Shown here piece after piece: positions 5,541 through 9,075 of a DNA stretch of 9,075 nt. Numbering within the stretch: position 1 is the stretch's first letter; each line of letters starts with the position of its first letter. This DNA comes from DUSC01 sp964371125 (lineage in GTDB: Bacteria > Pseudomonadota > Alphaproteobacteria > Rhizobiales > Rhizobiaceae). The stretch is taken from NCBI GenBank assembly GCA_964371125.1, contig CAYJMY010000195.1:1-9075 (forward strand), in the 5' to 3' direction. The notes beneath the pieces were generated by a model. That model worked only from the letters and a program-made list of their open reading frames with translations. It did no database searches and had not been told where the DNA came from. A program made the position numbers and the translations under genes.

Positions 5541-6470
5541 ATGAAGGTCGGCTTCATCGGACTTGGCAACATGGGCGGTGCCGCCGCCCGCAACGTCATG
5601 CGCGCCGGTTTCGACACGACGGTCAACGACCTGCGCCGCGAGGCGGCGGCCGGCCACCTCGCCGCGGGCGCTGCCTGGGCCGGCAGCCCGCGCGAGATGA
5701 TCGAGCGCGTCGACTGCGTCGTGACCATGGTGTTCGGCCCTGCGAACCTCGAGGCGATCGTCAACGGCGTCGACGGGCTGCTCGCCGGCCCCTGCGCCGG
5801 CAAGCTGTGGATCGACATGACGACGTCGTCGCCGAAATTCATGCGCGAGCTGGTGAAGCCCTTCGCCGCCGCCGGCGGGCGCCCGGTGGATGCGCCGGTG
5901 ACCGGCTCAGTCGACGCCGCGATCCGCGGCGACATGCCGATGTTCGTCGGCGGCGACGACGCCGATATCGAGGCGGCGCGCCCGGTCATCGAGGCGATGG
6001 GCGAGTTGCGCAAGGTCGGCCGCTACGGCAACGGCTACGTGGCCAAGCTGGTCAACAACCAGCTGTGGAAGATCCACGCCGCGGCGATCGGCGAGGCGAT
6101 GGTCTGCGCGGCGAAGGCGGGACTGGACCCCGAAGTCTGGTGGCGGGTGATGAAGGGCGGCGCGGCCGACAGCTTCGTGCTGCAGCACGACGTGCCGTCG
6201 ATCTTCGCCGGCCACTACGACCCGTCCTTTCCGCTCAAGCTCTGCCTGAAGGACCTGGGCCTCATCCATGAACTCATGGAAGAAACAGGCACCCGCTCGG
6301 AAATGACGGACGCCTGCCACGCCCGCTTCAGCGAGGCGGCCGGCCGCTACGGCGCCGAGGCCGGCGAGATGTCGGTGTGCCGGCTGATCGAGGAGGACGG
6401 CGGCGTGTCGTTGCGCGTCGCCGGCGATTGGGTGGCGCCGTGGGAGGTCGTCCATCCGGGGACGCGGTAG
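5541..6470 (+). CDS. 3-hydroxyisobutyrate dehydrogenase-family NAD(P)-dependent oxidoreductase
   Basis: This 309-residue beta-hydroxyacid dehydrogenase oxidises a 3-hydroxy acid such as 3-hydroxyisobutyrate or tartronate semialdehyde, or reduces the reverse way. The Rossmann dinucleotide loop is GLGNMG (7-12). Asp30 at the end of the second strand (VND) favours NAD over NADP. The substrate loop is VDAPVTGSVDAAIRGDMPMF, where the usual Ser-Gly-Gly reads Thr121-Gly122-Ser123. The catalytic lysine is Lys169 in GNGYVAKLVNN with Asn173, and LCLKDLGL (Lys237-Asp238) is the conserved C-terminal helix. The length is near the family norm of about 300, with a slightly extended C-terminus (about 288-309). 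The start follows GGAGG by five bases. Its divergent LysR neighbour probably regulates it. The family is certain; the altered substrate loop means the substrate should not be assumed. Confidence 0.94.
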   Translation: MKVGFIGLGNMGGAAARNVMRAGFDTTVNDLRREAAAGHLAAGAAWAGSPREMIERVDCVVTMVFGPANLEAIVNGVDGLLAGPCAGKLWIDMTTSSPKFMRELVKPFAAAGGRPVDAPVTGSVDAAIRGDMPMFVGGDDADIEAARPVIEAMGELRKVGRYGNGYVAKLVNNQLWKIHAAAIGEAMVCAAKAGLDPEVWWRVMKGGAADSFVLQHDVPSIFAGHYDPSFPLKLCLKDLGLIHELMEETGTRSEMTDACHARFSEAAGRYGAEAGEMSVCRLIEEDGGVSLRVAGDWVAPWEVVHPGTR

Positions 6471-6501
6471 ACGCCGGACCCGTGTCCCGGCGGCGCCCGC
6501 C

Positions 6502-6921
6502 CTACTCGCCGAACCCTTCCCCCGACGGCCGCGGCGACAGCCGGATCAGCCGCGAATCGAGCACGGCCGCCTGGCGGTGGATCACCGCCTTCTGGTAGTC
6601 GGGGTCCTTGACCATCGCGACGAAGGCGGCAGCCGACGGGTATTCGGCGACGAAGCAGCGGTCCCAGCGCTCGTCCTCCGGGCCGATCAGCATCAGGCGG
6701 AAGTCGCCGCTCCAGGCGATGCGGCCGCCCAGCCGGCGGAAGATCGGCCCGCTCTCGCGGCCGTAGGCCGCGTAGGCCTCCGCCCCGGTCGCCTTGCGGC
6801 CGTCGGCATAGGCGGCCTCGCCGCGAAGCCGCACCAGGTTGAGCATGTGGATGGGCCCCTCGTCGGGCAGCGCGCGGAAGGCGCCGAAGCGCTCCCGGGT
6901 CGGGTCGACGTGTCCGGTCAT
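6502..6921 (-). CDS. DUF1330 family protein
   Basis: This 139-residue small cytosolic protein is of the DUF1330 type, with a ferredoxin-like dimeric alpha/beta barrel fold. Landmarks are PIHMLNLVRLRGEAAYADG (23-41), TGAEAYAAYG (45-54), GGRIAWSGDF, LIGPEDERWDRCFVAEYPSA and the final DPDYQKAVIHRQAAVLDSRLIR helix and strand (DPDYQKAVIHR / QAAVLDSRLIR). The reaction is not known for this family. The ATG at 6921 follows AGGGGGA by four or five bases, within the 11-nt gap after the hydrolase stop codon, so the two are almost certainly one operon. The last residues, SPRPSGEGFGE, look like read-through into repeat-derived sequence rather than part of the fold. The upstream-extended frame to 7242 overlaps the hydrolase and is rejected. 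Confidence 0.9.
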   Translation of the reverse strand: MTGHVDPTRERFGAFRALPDEGPIHMLNLVRLRGEAAYADGRKATGAEAYAAYGRESGPIFRRLGGRIAWSGDFRLMLIGPEDERWDRCFVAEYPSAAAFVAMVKDPDYQKAVIHRQAAVLDSRLIRLSPRPSGEGFGE

Positions 6922-6932
6922 GAGTTCCCCCT

Positions 6933-7862
6933 CTACTTCGCCGCGAGCATCCAGTTCAGCGTCTCGCGCCAGTCGGTCATGCGGATCGGCGTGCCGTGCG
7001 AGCCGGTCTCGAAGCGGACGAAGCGCGCCGGATAGCCCGGCGCCTTCTTCACGATCGAGCGAAAGAAGGCCTCCTGCCTGTCGACCGGGAAGACCTTGTC
7101 GCGGCTGCCCTGGCCGAAGAACACCGGCACCTTCGCCTTGAACGCAGGGCTGGAAAGAAAGGCGTCGTCCCAGTGCGAGCCGAGCAGCAGCAGGCCCGAA
7201 AGCCGCCCCGCCGTCTTCTTGTCGGCGGCGAGCTTCCAGCACAGGCCGCCGCCCATCGAGCCGCAGGCGACGAAGATCTTCGCGCCCGGCGACTGGCCGG
7301 CATAGTGGTCGATGAGGGCGGCGACCTGCGCGGCGCCGCCGTCGCCGAAGTCGGAGAAATCGGGCGAGAGATAGAGCCCGCCATTCGCGGCCATCAAATT
7401 CTTGATGCGGTTGAAGTTGCCGCCGAAAGTGAAGTCGTCGACCCCCTGCTTGCGGCTGCCGCCCTGGCCGTGGAGGTAGACGGTGATCATCGAGGCGCCG
7501 GCCGCCTTGCCCACCGCGACATGGGCGACCTTGCCGGCCGGGCCGTCGAGCACGAGGTCCTTCTGAACGGAACGCACGCCGAGGGCGACGTACTTGCCCT
7601 GGACGCGCCGCTCCGGGATCTCGTCGCGGCCGTTGATGTCGCGCATCTCCTGGTAGTCGACGACGCGGTAGGCGCCGCCGTCTTCTTGCGACAGGATCGC
7701 CGGATAGGCGAACAGCTCGTCCTTGAAGGGCGCGAGGTTTCCGGCTGCGGCCGGCAGGGCGACAGCGAGGAAAAGGGCGGCGGCGAGGAGGAATTTGCGC
7801 AGCGGTCGGGCCGGGTTGACCGGCCGTAGCGGCAGGCGACCCCCACCCCTGCCCCTCCCCAC
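6933..7862 (-). CDS. Secreted alpha/beta hydrolase, start codon uncertain
   Basis: This is an exported serine hydrolase, probably an esterase, acting in the periplasm or outside. Numbering from the GTG at 7862: a signal peptide core KFLLAAALFLAVALPAAA (23-40, cleavage near AAA-GN), the oxyanion-hole loop YLHGQGG (129-135), the nucleophile elbow CGSMGG with Ser202, the acid Asp255 in GQGSRDKVFP, and the base His289 in ETGSHGTP. The triad order and spacing fit the fold. The start is a problem: no ATG lies near the signal peptide. In-frame candidates are CTG (7802, 7835), GTG (7862) and ATG (8039, with AGGGA seven bases upstream), the last two inside or beyond a palindromic repeat. I use GTG as the nearest conventional codon; confidence in the exact start is low. 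It is followed by the DUF1330 gene after 11 nt. Confidence 0.85.
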   Translation of the reverse strand: MGRGRGGGRLPLRPVNPARPLRKFLLAAALFLAVALPAAAGNLAPFKDELFAYPAILSQEDGGAYRVVDYQEMRDINGRDEIPERRVQGKYVALGVRSVQKDLVLDGPAGKVAHVAVGKAAGASMITVYLHGQGGSRKQGVDDFTFGGNFNRIKNLMAANGGLYLSPDFSDFGDGGAAQVAALIDHYAGQSPGAKIFVACGSMGGGLCWKLAADKKTAGRLSGLLLLGSHWDDAFLSSPAFKAKVPVFFGQGSRDKVFPVDRQEAFFRSIVKKAPGYPARFVRFETGSHGTPIRMTDWRETLNWMLAAK

Positions 7863-7977
7863 AAGGGGGAGGGGGACGCCGAAGTTGGCGCTTGCTTCAC
7901 GGGTGCTGCTTGGAGACGACAAGGCGAATGAGTCGGGGGTTTCCCCTCCCCCTTGTGGGGAGGGGCAGGGGTGGGGG
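7840..7977. repeat. Palindromic intergenic element with 35-bp perfect inverted arms
   Basis: The left arm (7840-7874) and right arm (7943-7977) are perfect reverse complements over 35 nt, separated by a 68-nt spacer (7875-7942). Each arm is itself a hairpin: CCCCTCCCC, loop ACAA, GGGGGAGGGG (left-arm orientation). The nested, G/C-block architecture resembles the RIME-type mosaic elements common in rhizobial intergenic DNA. The element carries no gene of its own. It lies across the 5' end of the hydrolase gene, and the hydrolase frame stays open through all of it. Confidence 0.9.
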
Positions 7978-7984
7978 TATCTGA

Positions 7985-7995
7985 CCTCCCTCCCC
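7985..7995 (-). promoter_or_regulatory. Orphan Shine-Dalgarno sequence at the edge of the palindromic element
   Basis: On the minus strand 7995-7985 reads GGGGAGGGAGG, an excellent ribosome binding site. A start codon would be expected about 5-9 nt further on, but that is where the palindromic element begins. The nearest in-frame coding signal is the hydrolase signal peptide about 180 nt downstream, so the site appears separated from its gene. Purine-rich composition alone could also explain it. Confidence 0.4.
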
Positions 7996-8105
7996 GACCG
8001 CCTCTTCGAATGAATCCGTGCGGCCGATAAAAGACGCATCGACATTTCCCTATGCGGCTGCCCGGCCGATCCAGTTTCACGACGAGGACTTATAGCGCCG
8101 ATTCG

Positions 8106-8123
8106 GCCCGCGTTAAGGCGGGC
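8106..8123. terminator. Hairpin after the molybdenum cofactor gene
   Basis: GCCCGC (8106-8111), loop GTTAAG, GCGGGC (8118-8123) is a perfect 6-bp stem about 20 nt past the stop codon of the MocA-like gene on the minus strand. No T tract follows, so it may be a weak or factor-assisted terminator. The remainder of 7978-8143 holds the leader of the hydrolase gene. Confidence 0.4.
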
Positions 8124-8143
8124 ACAGGCCAATCCAACGGCGT

Positions 8144-9075
<932 letters not shown>

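Noticed and set aside
6996..7829. 277-residue plus-strand frame across the hydrolase gene
   Set aside because: It is the shadow of a gene with a full catalytic triad; no motif and no ribosome binding site support it.

Overview
The window is about 9 kb of GC-rich, gene-dense DNA with short intergenic gaps, Shine-Dalgarno-led genes and several small proteins of unknown function. The families (a DUF1127 small protein, DUF1993, DUF1176, a J-domain-like protein, a MocA-type fusion enzyme) and a G/C-block palindromic intergenic element all point to an alphaproteobacterium of the Rhizobiales (Mesorhizobium/Phyllobacteriaceae-like). That placement is an inference from gene content; there is no rRNA or other marker. 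I see no tRNA, rRNA, CRISPR array, transposase or phage gene.

Left part (1-2017): on the minus strand there is a Tas-like aldo/keto reductase running off the left edge, preceded by a three-helix small membrane protein, and then a 165-residue protein whose C-terminal third looks like a J domain with an HPD motif. Divergent from it is a 55-residue DUF1127 protein with a perfect 17-nt palindrome upstream. Middle (2018-4591): a minus-strand DUF1993 protein (DinB-like fold) is divergent from a secreted NTF2-like/DUF1176 protein. The latter converges on a small hydrophobic protein of unknown function that has a perfect ribosome binding site and a C-terminal tail made of SGN repeats.

Right part (4592-9075): a LysR-type regulator is divergent from a 3-hydroxyisobutyrate-dehydrogenase-family oxidoreductase, with LysR-box-like dyads between them, so the regulator probably controls the dehydrogenase. 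Next is a minus-strand pair, a secreted alpha/beta hydrolase followed 11 nt later by a DUF1330 protein. Its 5' end is disrupted by a palindromic element with 35-bp perfect inverted arms, lying between a strong orphan Shine-Dalgarno sequence and the signal peptide. At the right edge is the C-terminal part of a molybdopterin-binding/MocA-like nucleotidyltransferase fusion that probably matures the molybdenum cofactor for xanthine-dehydrogenase-family enzymes.

No single multi-gene system unites the window; it reads as chromosomal housekeeping and accessory genes. The features most worth a second look are the palindromic element at the hydrolase start, the repeat-derived tail of the 3855-4334 protein, and the unusual J-like protein.
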